Assembly: GCA_015501595.1 (NCBI GenBank)
Contig: JADNRX010000481.1
Coordinates: 1 to 39,162 of the forward strand
Length of the DNA: 39,162 nt
Source of the DNA: Hymenopellis radicata
Taxonomy: Eukaryota > Basidiomycota > Agaricomycetes > Agaricales > Physalacriaceae
Direction: 5' to 3'
Position 1 is the first letter of the stretch. Every line of letters starts with the position of its first letter. Below, piece by piece: positions 20,568-32,288 of this stretch. Position numbers and translations under genes: made by a program. Below the pieces are notes generated by a model, which saw only the letters and a list, made by a program, of their open reading frames with translations, did not search any database and was not told the origin of the DNA.

Positions 20568-22049
20568 TACCGCATGTGGCGTGTTTTGGTATGTGTTCCA
20601 CTGTACCTGCTTTCTGGCCAGCACAGAGGGAAGTCAAATCTCGGTATTCCTTATCACTGGCATGTTCATGGACAGAGATACACTGTGCCCGAATAAGCAC
20701 AGGCAGAAGACAAGACAGGCGAGATGCAAAAGTGATTTAGCGTTTTAGAACAATGATTCCTGGGGATACCTATTATCTAAGTATCGGTAATTAAGAACAT
20801 AGTTGCAAGTTGACATTCCTGTGAAGGTTCGTGATTATTTTCTAATGATTCGAGACAATTGGTTGACTGCTGCCTAAGAGCGCACTTGAAGAATAGTTGC
20901 GCGTACAGTAGTCTCGCGTATTTCCCGCGACTCATCCTTGAACTGGCCAAAGATTTGAAGAACGTACGCGCCACAGTCGAAGATACCATGTGTTGACTGA
21001 GCGTAAGAGTAAACAAAGTTGTTGATCCTTGTTGACATGGATCGACTCTTCATTCTTACCATCATGACATGAGCCAGACTATCGATCCTTCGAGTTGGCT
21101 TCGTCTCCGCCCGACGTCGCAGCTATCCACTTAATGTTGGGAGCCTCGCGTTGCACGTTTTACTTAATTCTCGTGGTCTGGGTCAGCATTTGGTAAGAGT
21201 TTGTTTTCACTCATCCAAGCTGCAACCCGGAACCGAACGTAACTCTTGGATAGACCCTAGAATATCCGACAACCGTCGCGCCCAACAACGCACTTTCTCA
21301 CAGATGCATTCTGCTGTAAATCTGCCTCCATCTCTTTGCGGATACAACCACTGTCTTGGGAGTTGTTGCGTTTGCGGTAATCGCATATCCGCGACTCCCT
21401 CGGGGCTCAGCTCGCTCGTCAAAGATTACCAATAAACGTACATCCCGCGATTCTCTCAACACTGACATCAAGTAGAAGATTGCATGAACCTCCGCTCACT
21501 TCCCAGAAATGCTGTCATCACCCTTCCTCTTCAACTCTTGGCTGTTGCCCGACCTGGTTCCCTTCATGCGTTTCATGACGTTGGGATGTGCATACATCCT
21601 CCTGTCCGATGCAGTCTTTCGCGTTCATTGTCGCTGCGAGCGCCAGATTCGATCGCCGAACCATTACTGGACCAGAAACGGTACGCTTTTCTCTCATATG
21701 TCTCTCCGAGGCCTTCGACATATATGATAATAGATCTCGTTTCATCGTCACCTTGGCCACGTAATTATACATGTGCCGACTGTACTTATTGTCCGTGCTT
21801 TTTGTTCTATGCGGGCAATGCTCACAAAACAATAACAGGCCTAGGCTTTGGTTCCCACCACAGGGGCGCTGCGTAGAAGACCTGTGGTTGTTGACCCCAA
21901 TTCGATGCGGACCATACTTCCATTCATTTTCCCACGTCGACAAAAGCTGTAGAGGGCAAAGGCATCTCACCGTCCTGCACTCTTGCACCCATCATCGCCA
22001 CGATCATCCTCCCAATTTTGGTGCTGAATCCCAGTTGTTCCGACTTGCA
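20568..22049. other. Intergenic and 5' region of the F-box gene
   Basis: Frames at 20777-21016, 21151-21435 and 21484-21876 show no recognisable domain. The frame of the F-box gene is open upstream to 21771, so its start could lie earlier than annotated. Confidence 0.3.
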
Positions 22050-23705
22050 ATGTCGCGACTATTCCTCTCCTTGGCCCGCATGTTGCATCAACACATTGCG
22101 ACCACAGGACGTCAGCTCGTCGTTGCCTCCGCCGAGGACGTAAACCGTCAGCGGTATTCCTCATGTCTCGGCCTGTTCCCGTTCGGCAGCTCGTCCATCG
22201 ATGATCTGCCTAACGAGGTGCTGCAGATCATTTTCAGCAACTTGCCTGCGGTGACCTACGTCTTCTATGCGGGAGTGGGCTTTAGGCCTAAGAAGGAGGG
22301 CTCCTCGAAACTTGGAACGCCTGCCCACGTATGTCATCGATGGAGGACAATCATGCACTCTGTGCCATTTGCTTTACGGCTGGTTATTGGAAATGTTGAC
22401 GCCTCGAGAGCGCCGGCACTTTTTCCACTCATGGGAGATCTTGAGTGCCTTTTGAAGGAATGGGATAAAGCGCCTTTCGATCTCGAGCTCGGAAGGTGGG
22501 GCATGCCGGTTCCACGGATTCACCGCCCGGCCTCTCCAGCGCTCCTCCAGCTAATTCTACGCCTGCTGTTTGAGAGAGCAGCCCAGTGGCGCTCGATTAC
22601 GATCGATCGCATTTCATGTTTGGATGCTCTACACCCTCTTCTCGGCGAGCCTCTTCGTCTTCCTCACCTCGAACACATCCACCTCGATTTCGGCGACGAT
22701 GTCGGTGCTGTAGATGCTGTGAAGCACATATCTTCTTTACACGTGTTTGCGGCGGCGGCGAGGCTGCGCGCTGCTCATCTGGCGTTGTACTCCCACGACC
22801 TCCTACCCGAGCTGCCTTGGAACCAATTGACTTATCTCACAGTCAAGCTCGATAACATAACAAACGATATGGATCCCGTTCAGCTGCCACCATCTATCTG
22901 TCGTGTCCTTCGCCTGTCAACGCAATTAACCCATCTGAGACTCCTACCCGATTTCTATGGGGCATCAGACCGGTGGCAACATTCCTCCCGCATTGAATAC
23001 GTGATTCCCTCTTCCATTCGACACCTCACGGTTGGACGTGCAACACTCCTGGACATCCTTATCGGTCCGTCGGTAACGACATTGCATGTAACACCTCTTG
23101 GACCGCCACGGGCGCCGCCTTCGACGATGTCTCTTGCTCCCATTCTCAACTTCATGCGTCGCTCTAAATGTGATGCGCTTGGTCGTCTTGTAATCCTTGG
23201 CATTCTTCCCCAGGACTCTGGACCGCACCTTCGTGACCTATTCCACGAGACGCGACAACTCAGCGAGCTCGAGCTGATGTTTACACCTTTGCCAGGGGCA
23301 CTCCATTACGAGGTCCTTGACGTTATCTATCCCCTCTATTCTCCGAGTCTTACAACCATCGTTCTGAGAACTTTCGGCAACTTTGACGACTCGCGCAAGA
23401 GCAAGGTGGATCTCGATGATTCCTTCCACGGCCACGGAAGCGGAAAGGTTCTCCATGACTTCATTGAAACTATCTTGAAGGACGTCTTTGTGTTCATCGA
23501 ACGTCGTCGGCAAACTGCGATTCGTAGGCGTAGTACCTCTCAACTGAGATCTATCCAGGTGCATGTAGGGGTACGGTTATCTTGTTTCGATTCGCAGGTT
23601 TCATCCACTCTCGACTTGAGCGATACGGAGGTGTTTCGCTCGCTCAAGGACTTCGCTGATCATCCGTGTACTCCGAAGCTAAGACTCGTGGTGCAATGTA
23701 AGTGA
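22050..23705 (+). CDS. F-box protein, single exon
   Basis: Probable substrate adaptor of an SCF ubiquitin ligase. An F-box-like motif begins about 50 residues in: SIDDLPNEVLQIIFSNLP, then after an insertion the typical STLxHVCHRWR pattern (here GTPAHVCHRWRTIMHSVP). The remaining 450 residues have irregular Leu-rich segments (LPHLEHIHLDF, LTHLRLLPDF, LRHL-like) as in the large F-box/LRR-like families of Agaricomycetes. The frame is uninterrupted, 551 codons from the ATG at 22050. The open frame extends upstream to an ATG at 21771, but that part is Cys/His-rich with no homology signal and I take it as leader. Alternative starts at 22050 and 22080 cannot be told apart. Confidence 0.8.
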   Translation: MSRLFLSLARMLHQHIATTGRQLVVASAEDVNRQRYSSCLGLFPFGSSSIDDLPNEVLQIIFSNLPAVTYVFYAGVGFRPKKEGSSKLGTPAHVCHRWRTIMHSVPFALRLVIGNVDASRAPALFPLMGDLECLLKEWDKAPFDLELGRWGMPVPRIHRPASPALLQLILRLLFERAAQWRSITIDRISCLDALHPLLGEPLRLPHLEHIHLDFGDDVGAVDAVKHISSLHVFAAAARLRAAHLALYSHDLLPELPWNQLTYLTVKLDNITNDMDPVQLPPSICRVLRLSTQLTHLRLLPDFYGASDRWQHSSRIEYVIPSSIRHLTVGRATLLDILIGPSVTTLHVTPLGPPRAPPSTMSLAPILNFMRRSKCDALGRLVILGILPQDSGPHLRDLFHETRQLSELELMFTPLPGALHYEVLDVIYPLYSPSLTTIVLRTFGNFDDSRKSKVDLDDSFHGHGSGKVLHDFIETILKDVFVFIERRRQTAIRRRSTSQLRSIQVHVGVRLSCFDSQVSSTLDLSDTEVFRSLKDFADHPCTPKLRLVVQCK

Positions 23706-24504
23706 AACTAGCACGGCATGAGAGTAGTGTGATTGATACTTGTTCTAGTCTCCTGCAGTAGTCCTCGATTATTCAAGACCGACTGTTCGGTGAAGCACGC
23801 AGGTCCTTGTGAGAGCGTCGATTATGATATTCTGCAGTAGTAGACATCCACGACTCAGAACCACCTAATCAGAACGTAGTGTACTTCACGGCATGTATCC
23901 TCTAAATTCGAAACGAAAGGCCATTCAAACTGAACATTTTCGAACGCGTAAACTCTGAATGTGGTGCATCCATTCTGTTCAGTGTACTGTCGAACCCAAC
24001 TGGATGATGCCAGATCAAAGGGCATCTTCTCATGCTGTGCTTTAGAGCGAGGATACTACTATGCATTGTATTTTTAGTTTGAAAACCTGAAGGTTGAATG
24101 ATTATAGCTCATCTAGTACTTTGTGAGCCCGGACTTGTTTTTGCTATGGCCGCGTCCTAGTCCAAGCGTGCGCGTTGCGGACTTATCGCGTTTTACGCAT
24201 GAATTAGCAGGGATTTACGGTACGCTGGGATGATCTGCAAAAGCGGTGCAGTCACATGACGCGTCCGTGACCGCAGTCACGATTCGCGTTTGGAGCAGGG
24301 AAGCCCTTATCCCTTCCTTCCTTCCATCATCATCCTTTCGCTTTTTATTCCCACCTTTCTCGTTTTATTGCCGCCTTTCTCTTGGATTTTACGACTGCTC
24401 AGCGAACTGCCTGCGACTTTTATCTGCGAATTTACGGTTGAACTAATATCGATATCGGTCTGCCCTTGGCGACCTCTCCAGCTGGCTCATAGCATATACC
24501 GATA
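23706..24504. other. Intergenic, promoter of the glucosyltransferase gene
   Basis: No open frame of note. The final 200 bp include a long pyrimidine-rich tract (about 24305-24386). Confidence 0.4.
24305..24386 (+). promoter_or_regulatory. Pyrimidine-rich core promoter tract
   Basis: CCTTCCTTCC followed by many C/T runs, about 120-200 bp upstream of the ATG at 24505. CT-rich tracts near transcription starts are common in filamentous fungi; the assignment is inferred from position and composition only. Confidence 0.35.
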
Positions 24505-27500
24505 ATGGTCTCGCAAAACCCCCCACAGCACATCAAGTCGACCTCGCTCGTTAGCGAATCTAGCGACTCAGAGTCGTCTATGGCAAACAGCTCAAGTCTA
24601 ACTGGTATGTCCTACAGCGCCTTCTTGACCGGCGTCCTGACGTCTTATTTAGACTACGCTTCGTACATGAGCACTGGTAGGGGACTATCTTCCTCCGCCA
24701 GCATCGCCTCCGACGGTACCATTACGGTTAAACTTGACCTTAAACACAAATTACCCGATTTGCCTGAGGAACACGCGCAGGAGGTCAAAGAGTTCGCTGT
24801 AGAAGAGGATGAGCTAGATTGGCGCCGCTTCCCAAGCCTCAATATCCTGATTATGATTGTGGGGAGTCGGGGTGATGTACAACCGTACATAGCCCTCGGC
24901 AAACGCCTCATAGCAGACGGTCACCGCGTCCGACTCGCTTCGCATGAAACATTCCGCTCTTTCGTAAACGAGCACGGACTGGAGTTCTTCGACATTGGTG
25001 GGGATCCCGCCGATTTGATGAGCTACATGGTGAAAAGTGTGTCAGGACAGTCCGATCTCCGTGTACCCACTCACACTTTCGCCAGACCCTGGCCTGATAC
25101 CCGGAATGACATCTCTCACTAATGGCGATATCCCGCGCAAACGCGCCATGCTCAAGACTATGATTAACGGGTGTTTTGAGGCATGTTATTCTGCTGACCA
25201 GAAGACTGGTAAACCTTTTGCGGCCGATGCGATTATAAGTAACCTCCTGCGTTTGCGCATGTGCATTGTGCTGAGGCGCTGGGCGTGCCGTTACTTCTGA
25301 CCTTTAGTAAGGCTATTCCTTGCTTATCGTCGTAGACTAATGAGATTGGTAGCGATGCCATGGACACCAACCACGGCGTTTCCGCATCCACTCGTTAATG
25401 TCAAGCAAACAAACGCGGAACCCGGTCTGACAAACTACTTAACATACCCACTTGCAGAGCTCATGACTTGGCAAGGGTGTGTATTCTTCTCCTACCCGAA
25501 GCCATCTCTAATTGTTTCCCAGCATCGGCGACATTATCAACGAATTCCGGAAAAAGACTCTTGGCTTACGTTCTCTAAACGCGCGCACAGGTCCCGGTGT
25601 GGCAGATACGCTCAAAATCCCATGGACGTATTGCATGAGCTCCGCTCTAGTACCAAAGCCTCACGATTGGCGTAATCATATAGGCAAATACTTTCAAGTT
25701 CGAGTGTGGGTATGACCTTCTAATTTTGAGCACAATAGATGTAACGGGCTTTTACTTCCTCGATCTAGCCTCCAACTACACCCCTCCCGTTGATCTGGCA
25801 GAATTCCTGGCTGCGGGGTCTGTCCCGATATACATCGGATTCGGCTCTGTAGTCGTGGATGACCCCGTTGCGATGACCCGTGAGTCCTCTGCTTATTATA
25901 TACACCTCATCTGATCGTCGTGCAGAAACGATCTTTGAAGCCACCAAGCAAGCTGGCGTTCGCCTGCTACTTTCTTCGGGATGGGCTAAGCTCGGTCAGT
26001 GTGGCGACATCCCAGTTCCGCCGCATGTCTTTATTCTCGGTAACGTCCCCCACGACTGGCTGTTTTCTGGCGGTCGCGTAGCGGCTGTGGTGCACCATGG
26101 CGGAGCGGGCACTACTGCTGCAGGCCTGGCTTGTGGGCTGCCTACTTTGGTGTGTTCCTTCGAAGTTCGTCTTGCTTTATATCCTGACGCGGTTATCAGG
26201 TTGTACCTTTCTTTGGTGACCAAGGTTTCTGGGGCGGGATGATCGCACGAGCAGGAGCCGGGCCACATCCCATCGCGCCTGAGAAGCTAACGAGTGAGAG
26301 TGGCAAGGGGTGGACAGATTGAGGGCGGCGATTGAGGTGCTGGTGAGTGAGGACGCGAAGGCGGCGGCGAAGACGATGGGAGAGTCCATCAAGAGTGACG
26401 TGAGTTTCTTCATTATAAGATTTTCCACATCCGATACTGACTATGCGCTGCACGTAGGATGGTGTGAACAAGGGTGCTGAGAGTTTTTATAGACACTTAC
26501 CACTAAAGAACATGAGGTGTGATCTGGATCCGGGGCGTGTAGCGGTATGGTGGAGTACAGAACATGTTGGTTTTTCTTTTCGTCTTTCTTCTCCAATACT
26601 GAAGTCCTGTTCCTTCGTTCCAGTGTCTAAAGCTCAGTGCTTTCGCATCGCAAGTCCTCTCCGACGCCTCCGAGATCGACATGAACACACTCGAGTTGCA
26701 CAAACCGAAAGAGTACGACCCGTGCAAGCCAGTTCCTGACCCAATAAGCGGCGGGGGGGCTGCCATCTTCTGGACAATCACACATTATTACGCTGGGATT
26801 GCGGAGATATTCTAGTAAGCTTATGCCCCTTCTGCTTCTCCAACCCAAACTGATATGCATTGTATAGCTCCCCAATTAAAGGTGTCATTCACACAACCAC
26901 GGCCATCCCCAAGGGCGTTATGAAGATATTCTCCTCTGTACATGAGGGACTGCACAATGTACCGAAATTGTACGGCACGGAAGTGCGGAGTACAGGGAAA
27001 GTGACGGACTTTGGGAGTGGCGTGCGAGAGGGCGGGAAGAGTCTCGTGCATGGGTATTACGATGGTATCACTGGGTTGGTACGGGAACCTGTCAAGGGAG
27101 GCAAGAAGGAAGGCTTTGTGGGTGTACTGAAAGGATCTGCGAGAGGGAGTAAGTGTTTCGTTGCGACTTCCCGTCTTCAAGTAGTAACACCGATTATAGT
27201 TGTCAACGCGACTATGCTTCCCGCTGCCGGAATCGCTGGTTTCATCTCCCAGCCTCTCCAAGGTGCCCTACATTCCTTGCGTCCTGGGACTGCATCTATG
27301 GCATGGGAACGCCATCTTCGCGTCACACGTATCAAAGATGGGATGGATGCTGTCAAGGACAGCACGGGCTTTGAAAAGGGGGAGATTGTGAGGAAGTTTT
27401 GGGATGCGAAGGAGAGTGTTGGCGAGCGGAAGAAAGAGTTGGCGAGGCTTGTCGCTGAGGAGGCGAAGGTGCGGAGTGAGATGCCGCCGAGTCCGTCTGA

Positions 27501-27843
27501 AAAGAATGAGATGGAGAAGGAGGGAAAACCTCCGGGGTTTTCGCTTTCGAGTTTCTCGAGCTCGAGAGATTCGACGCCGACGCCTTCGGTGATATCGACA
27601 CCGGCGTCTTCGCCTGTACCGTCTTATCAGACGCTTCAGCCCGTGGGATATCCTTCAGAGAAGGGGGCTCTTAATGATCAGAAAGCGCCGCCGCCGCCGC
27701 CTGCAATAAGCGTCGAGCAGGAGGAGGATTATGAGGCGGTCTTTTTGAGGGACTTAGAGTTAGCGAAGCAGTTGTCTGAGGCGTCTTCACACGAGGATGA
27801 GGAGATGAACAAGGCGATCGCAGCTTCGTTGATGGAACAATAG
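24505..27843 (+). CDS. Sterol 3-beta-glucosyltransferase-like GT1 protein with C-terminal UIM-like motif
   Basis: Transfers sugar from a UDP-sugar to a sterol or other lipid. Eleven exons: 24505-25036, 25086-25306, 25353-25476, 25523-25683, 25739-25879, 25926-26149, 26200-26399, 26458-26565, 26624-26814, 26868-27148, 27200-27843. Intron 4 (25684-25738) appears to use a GC donor. After a Ser-rich N-terminus the GT28-type N-domain starts at [32 protein letters not shown] and the C-domain follow, with GNVPHDWLF and the nucleotide-sugar motif [14 protein letters not shown]. Next comes a Gly-rich amphipathic module reminiscent of the VPS13/ATG2 C-terminal region ([37 protein letters not shown]). 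The last 20 residues fit a ubiquitin-interacting motif ([15 protein letters not shown]). Single bases seem lost at 25243-25244 and 26307-26310; with both added, 943 codons. Confidence 0.88.
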
Positions 27844-28285
27844 AGGTTTAGACGATGACGTTTGGGAATGATGTATCGTTATCCGGGATACCATTTCGAT
27901 TTGTATTAATACTTCCAGTTTGTATCGTTAGTAGTCAATTTACATAGAACTCATTTCGAGAACTTTGCAAATGTAGCTCGTGACTTCATGACATGTCAGA
28001 TTGAGCGGGATCAAGATGATCTAGGTGGCGATGATGGTGGTGGTGGATAAATCGTCACTGGAGAAGACGACAGGCTTTCGGCGGGCCAAGTGATATGTGC
28101 GCTTTCAACGACACTGCACCTCTTTCAAGTTCAATCCCTTGCCAGCATACACTACCTAACCCGCACGGCAAACCGAAACAGCCTATGCACCTGTTCGGAC
28201 TATGACACGAAAAGGAACTTCAGTGTAGTGAGTAGATGAGATATGATCTTTTCTTTTCAACAAACTAAAATTATCGTGCATGAAC
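27844..28285. other. Convergent 3' region, no gene seen
   Basis: Lies between the convergent ends of the glucosyltransferase gene and the Gln/His-rich gene; it should hold both 3' UTRs. Confidence 0.45.
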
Positions 28286-28924
28286 CTAGTATAGCGCACG
28301 GTGTGGGTACTTCTCCAAGAGCGAGGTCGTGTAACCTCCCGCAAGCATCACCTCCGCCGCTGACGGTCCGGATGGCTGAGCTCCATAGCCAGCCTTCGGG
28401 TACCGTTCTCTTTGTTTGTTGCTCCCCCGCGACTCTTGTTTCTTCCCATGCTGCGGAGTCCTATGACTACTGTGCTGGGTATGTTGGTGCTCGTGCTGCC
28501 CATAATACGTCTGCTGGGCATAGACATGCTGAGGCTGATGGTGATAGGCCGGTGGGTAATGCAAGTTCTGAGGGTGTTGCGGCTGGCGCTGGTAAGAAGA
28601 GGCGTAATGCGCGCTCTGCTGCTGATGATAGGGAGGCGCATATGCACGGGTCTGGCCCGAGTGGCGGTGAGCGGCGCGCCGTGGCACCTGCTCGGCGCCC
28701 GGTCTGAAATCGATGTAGATGAAAGTTTCGGGATCCGATGGTGAATGAAAGGGAGTAGGGTATTCGTGCAGCTGCTGGGCCCCATGAATGTCATTAAGAC
28801 GATCCCAAGTCTCGCGCGCGCGCTTCTCCCGCCGGGGGTGGAAGATGGCTCCGAGTCGGGCTTGGGAAGGTAATGATAGGTGGTTTGCGAATGTGTCGCT
28901 GGTGTGGCGCTTCCAAGAAACCAT
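28286..28924 (-). CDS. Gln/His/Tyr-rich hypothetical protein
   Basis: I do not recognise a family. A 212-codon open frame on the minus strand. The first 85 residues are ordinary and charged (KRHTSDTFANHLSLPSQARLG, REKRARETWDRLNDIHG). Residues about 95-180 are low-complexity, rich in Gln, His, Tyr and Pro (HQQQSAHYASSYQRQPQHP), which suggests a disordered or prion-like region. The C-terminus (AAEVMLAGGYTTSLLEKYPH) is again ordinary. The opposite strand is also open at 28243-28707, but its translation looks like a shadow. An upstream exon cannot be excluded. Confidence 0.6.
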   Translation of the reverse strand: MVSWKRHTSDTFANHLSLPSQARLGAIFHPRREKRARETWDRLNDIHGAQQLHEYPTPFHSPSDPETFIYIDFRPGAEQVPRRAAHRHSGQTRAYAPPYHQQQSAHYASSYQRQPQHPQNLHYPPAYHHQPQHVYAQQTYYGQHEHQHTQHSSHRTPQHGKKQESRGSNKQRERYPKAGYGAQPSGPSAAEVMLAGGYTTSLLEKYPHRALY

Positions 28925-30560
28925 AGTGGATGTAAGTAGGATGAGGGATTTCGAGGTGTTACAAAGAGTGTGTGGGGTGTTTAAGTGGTCCTAATTTATC
29001 TGAGCGCAGCTTTATACCTGGAGGGGCCACATCAGGTGCCTTAAAGCCACGGAAAATGATGAGACCTGAACAACTTGGTGGACAATGGCTCCCAAAATAG
29101 CATAGAGCTACAGTCCACAAGCCCGTTTTGGAATCTGCCTTCGAGGGTCGAAATCCGATAAGGAATTGCAGAGTCGTTTGAGATCGTAAGATAGATCTCC
29201 GCATTGTGGACACCATCGGGAAGCAGGGACCTCGGAAGAAGCGTGAGATACATCGTAGAGGCATACAGTCCTAGTAAGAAGAGTAGGCAACCACAGCCGA
29301 GGACATTCACTGTTCAGACAACAGTTGGCAGGGAGATCTCGTTCGCACATAGGGCCGTCGACGACTTGGCTGCTAATGAAGTGAGGACTGTGAGACCCAG
29401 AAGCACTAGCTAAAGGGCCAGATGACATTAGTCGGTCCACAAGCTCTCAATATGTATCTGAAAGTCCATTCGAGATGATGGCGCAAAGGAGACAGGAACA
29501 TATTACGTGATATGTTCACCGCCTCTTCAACAGGATTCAATCGCGTTGGTTGGCCAGTCAAACGGTGCTCCTGCTCCATGTAACTGGTTTGACTCTATAC
29601 GCTCAACGCATCAGAGTACTACACTGCCGCGCGCTGGCAAGGTGGGTCCCACCCTGCGGCGGTACCTATTGACTCAATGTGGTAATTGCCCGGAACGAAT
29701 GTGATCCCCCCAACCTTGTATTGACCTCGGCGCACCAACACAGTCCTGCTACCCGTCGTACAGTGTCAGAACTGGTAGTCTGTAGTTTTTTTATTTTTAT
29801 TTTTCCGCGATACTGGATAGCCGGGGATGGGATTCATGCAATATTCATGGTTCATAGCAGTGAGCACAGTATATAGTGCCGAGGCGTGCGCAATATCATG
29901 AAAGTTCAAAACAGATGTATTATGGAAGTTTGGTAAAGACAACATTTGTACAACGATGGTCTAAGAAGTAGTATTGGAGTATGCAACGGGCAAGAGGCAG
30001 GCAGCCCAGCTTAAAGCTGATGAGAGTTGGAAGGGGGAGTGGGGTGCGAGCCAGAACCGTTGTCGCGAGAATCTCTCGGTCTGCTGGGAAAAAATCAAAA
30101 AAAAAGCCAGAAAGAAAGACGGCCGGCCACATACCTGGAAGCCTCATACAACTGTGCTAAAAGCACGTCTCTGAGCAGCCTGTGAGGTGCCCACACGTCG
30201 GTTGCAGGCTGCTGATGTGGTGGTTGTCGGACGACCAAAGAGAATTTGTTGCAGGGGGCGGTGTCCATAGCGGAGTTCAAATCGACTTGGAAGAAAATAC
30301 AGAACAAGTCACCCCAAGCAGGCTTCGGACTCAGAGTGGAATGCCTCAAGCCAGCCTTGGATCAGCGTGCATGCGCCATGGTTGATGAGAGGCTGAGCCA
30401 AGGTGGACACAACCCCAGGCAGACATCAAATCTACTCTTAGTATCCGGATCAACCGGTTAACTCCTAGACCGGAGTCTGTTTCCCCACTCATCCCTTGTT
30501 GTCTTTCGACGATCACGACTGTACAGTGTACTTGACTTGCGCATATACCTAGTCTCAATC
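28925..30560. other. 1.6 kb without a supported gene
   Basis: Minus-strand frames at 28959-29440 overlap one another; one has eight cysteines, but there is no recognisable domain and no convincing start or splice pattern. An A-rich run lies at about 30088-30102. The last 100 bp would be the promoter of the enoyl-CoA hydratase gene. Confidence 0.3.
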
Positions 30561-31563
30561 ATGTCTCCCACGCCGCCTGCACACGCCTCTACCATCATCC
30601 TCTCCTTCCCTTCCTCGCACGTTCTCCTGCTCACATTCAACCGCCCTGATGCACTCAATTCCGTCACGCCCGACATGCGCAAAGACCTCGAACGCGTGCT
30701 AGACTGGTTCGAAGCCGAGGATGAACTATGGGTCCTAGTCCTTACTGGCACCGGGCGAATCTTCTGCTCTGGAGTAGATTTGAAAGACTGGAGTGCATCT
30801 CTTTCTCCTACATCGAACACGGAAAGGGATGACCAGCAAAGTATTGTTAATAACCCTCACGGATTCGCTTCTCTTTCTCGGCGGATGACGGCTAAGCCTA
30901 TCGTTGCTGCTGTAAATGGCGGCGCTTACGGCGGGGGGATGGAGGTCGTTTTGAATTGCGATCTGGTGGTCGCGGATGAGAAGGCTAAAGTTTGTCTTTC
31001 CCATGACACCCGTTTCAAGGTTAACGATTAATTGAACGTTCATCCAAAAGTTCGCCCTGCCAGAAGTGCGAAGAGGCGTTAGCGCCTTGCAGGGCGGTAT
31101 CCCAAGATTAGTGGACGCAGCGGGCCGACAACGGGCCGCGGAGATGCTTCTGCTTGGGCGGACAGTCTCTGCCCAAGAGGCATATGATAAGTTTCATTTG
31201 TACGTTCTGTCCCTACAATGTCGCCTTTCCTTGTAACATCTGATATAGTGTAACGCACCTCATTCCGGCTGCCAAACCCTCCAACGTCCTGCCGACGGCG
31301 CTCTCACTTGCTCAACAAATCGTAGAACAGTGCTCACCGGATGCAGTACAAGCCACGAAGCGTGCTATGCTAAGCGGGTATGACATTGAAAAGGCTGTAA
31401 TGTCGAAGGAGGTCGATGTGCTATTTGGAAGGGGAAGTAATATGGGGGAGGGCTTGAAAGCGTTTGTTGAGGTGAATTCCCACTATTATCATTGGTCCTT
31501 TGATATTAACACAGTACGTAGAAACGAGCCCCAGTATGGCGCAGTGCGAAGTCGAAGCTGTAA
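30561..31563 (+). CDS. Enoyl-CoA hydratase/isomerase family protein, peroxisomal (PTS1)
   Basis: Crotonase-superfamily enzyme that acts on acyl-CoA thioesters, probably in peroxisomal fatty-acid or branched acyl degradation. Four exons, 30561-30989, 31051-31199, 31249-31471 and 31522-31563; introns 61, 49 and 50 bp, all GT-AG. 280 residues, the usual size. Early motif FNRPDALNSVTPDM; oxyanion-hole segments IFCSGVDLKDW and VNGGAYGGGMEVVLNCDLVV; then LPEVRRGVSALQGGIPRL. The short last exon gives the C-terminus RSAKSKL, a canonical type 1 peroxisomal targeting signal, which supports the chosen last acceptor (31521). An alternative acceptor 4 bp upstream would lose SKL. The start MSPTPPAH is preferred to the in-frame ATG at 30537 because it places the first strand at the usual distance. 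No frame errors. Confidence 0.92.
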
Positions 31564-31643
31564 AACACAGAATAGTATGAGTGCTTTTGTGTGCTTTCTG
31601 TGTCTAGGCTGTATATACAAAGCCATCAGGACCATGGCGTATA

Positions 31644-31730
31644 CCGACCCTAGCTCAGCTGGAAGAGCGCAAGACTGTAACGGATACTCTTATCATCTTG
31701 ATGTCGCCTGTTTGAGCCAGGCAGGTCGGA
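31644..31730 (+). tRNA. tRNA-Tyr(GUA) with 14 nt intron
   Basis: Acceptor CCGACCC against AGGTCGG (one C-A mismatch at the last pair), D arm GCTC/GAGC, anticodon stem CAAGA/TCTTG, loop CT-GTA-A, then a 14 nt intron (CGGATACTCTTATC) and A. T arm GCCTG-TTTGAGC-CAGGC. An intron at this place is the rule in eukaryotic tRNA-Tyr. The T-loop is TTTGAGC rather than TTCGAGC. Confidence 0.88.
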
Positions 31731-32288
31731 GTTTCGCTGAATGCGTTGAACGTTTTTGGGCCGCCCGGCGCCCGACACGAACTCTCGACTTTCGATATTC
31801 TCATCTGCGCGAGGCACTCGCGCTCGGCGCTCGCAGCACCTATGGCGCGCTACCATAAGTACTGTACTCGCCGTGGTGTGATACAGCAAGTGCGTGGACA
31901 GTGAGAGACTACAGTAGTTCATCTTAAAGGAGCACAAGCTTAAGGCGGGTACTATAAAAGAGCATGTGCTGATACTCATTACTATTCGAGACAGATCTTG
32001 AACTTAATGATGGATAAATGGACGCTTTGTGGGCGGTGTTGGATCGCACTGCATGAGCGTCAAAAACATCGTCGACTTCCGACCAGCGTGTTGTGTGCCT
32101 AGAAGACATTTTGCATATGTGGGAATGTTGAATTTATCATCTAGGTATGTTGTTTGCTACAGTCTTTCAGGAATCCACGGTGTACTTGTAATTATACAGG
32201 AAGCGGCACTCAAGACCAGTGCGTCCAAGAAGCATTGGCGTATTACTCCCAAAAGCAACACCGTCTAACGATAGCGAGTCAGAGATTA
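31731..32288. other. Intergenic, no gene seen
   Basis: Between tRNA-Tyr and the 3' end of the F-box-like gene A. Short frames only. Confidence 0.4.

Noticed and set aside
28243..28707. Plus-strand frame opposite the Gln/His-rich gene
   Set aside because: It is the shadow of a low-complexity coding strand; the minus-strand frame has ordinary N- and C-terminal residues.
28959..29440. Cys-containing minus-strand frames as a small secreted protein
   Set aside because: No signal peptide or consistent splice model; overlapping frames give no preferred reading.
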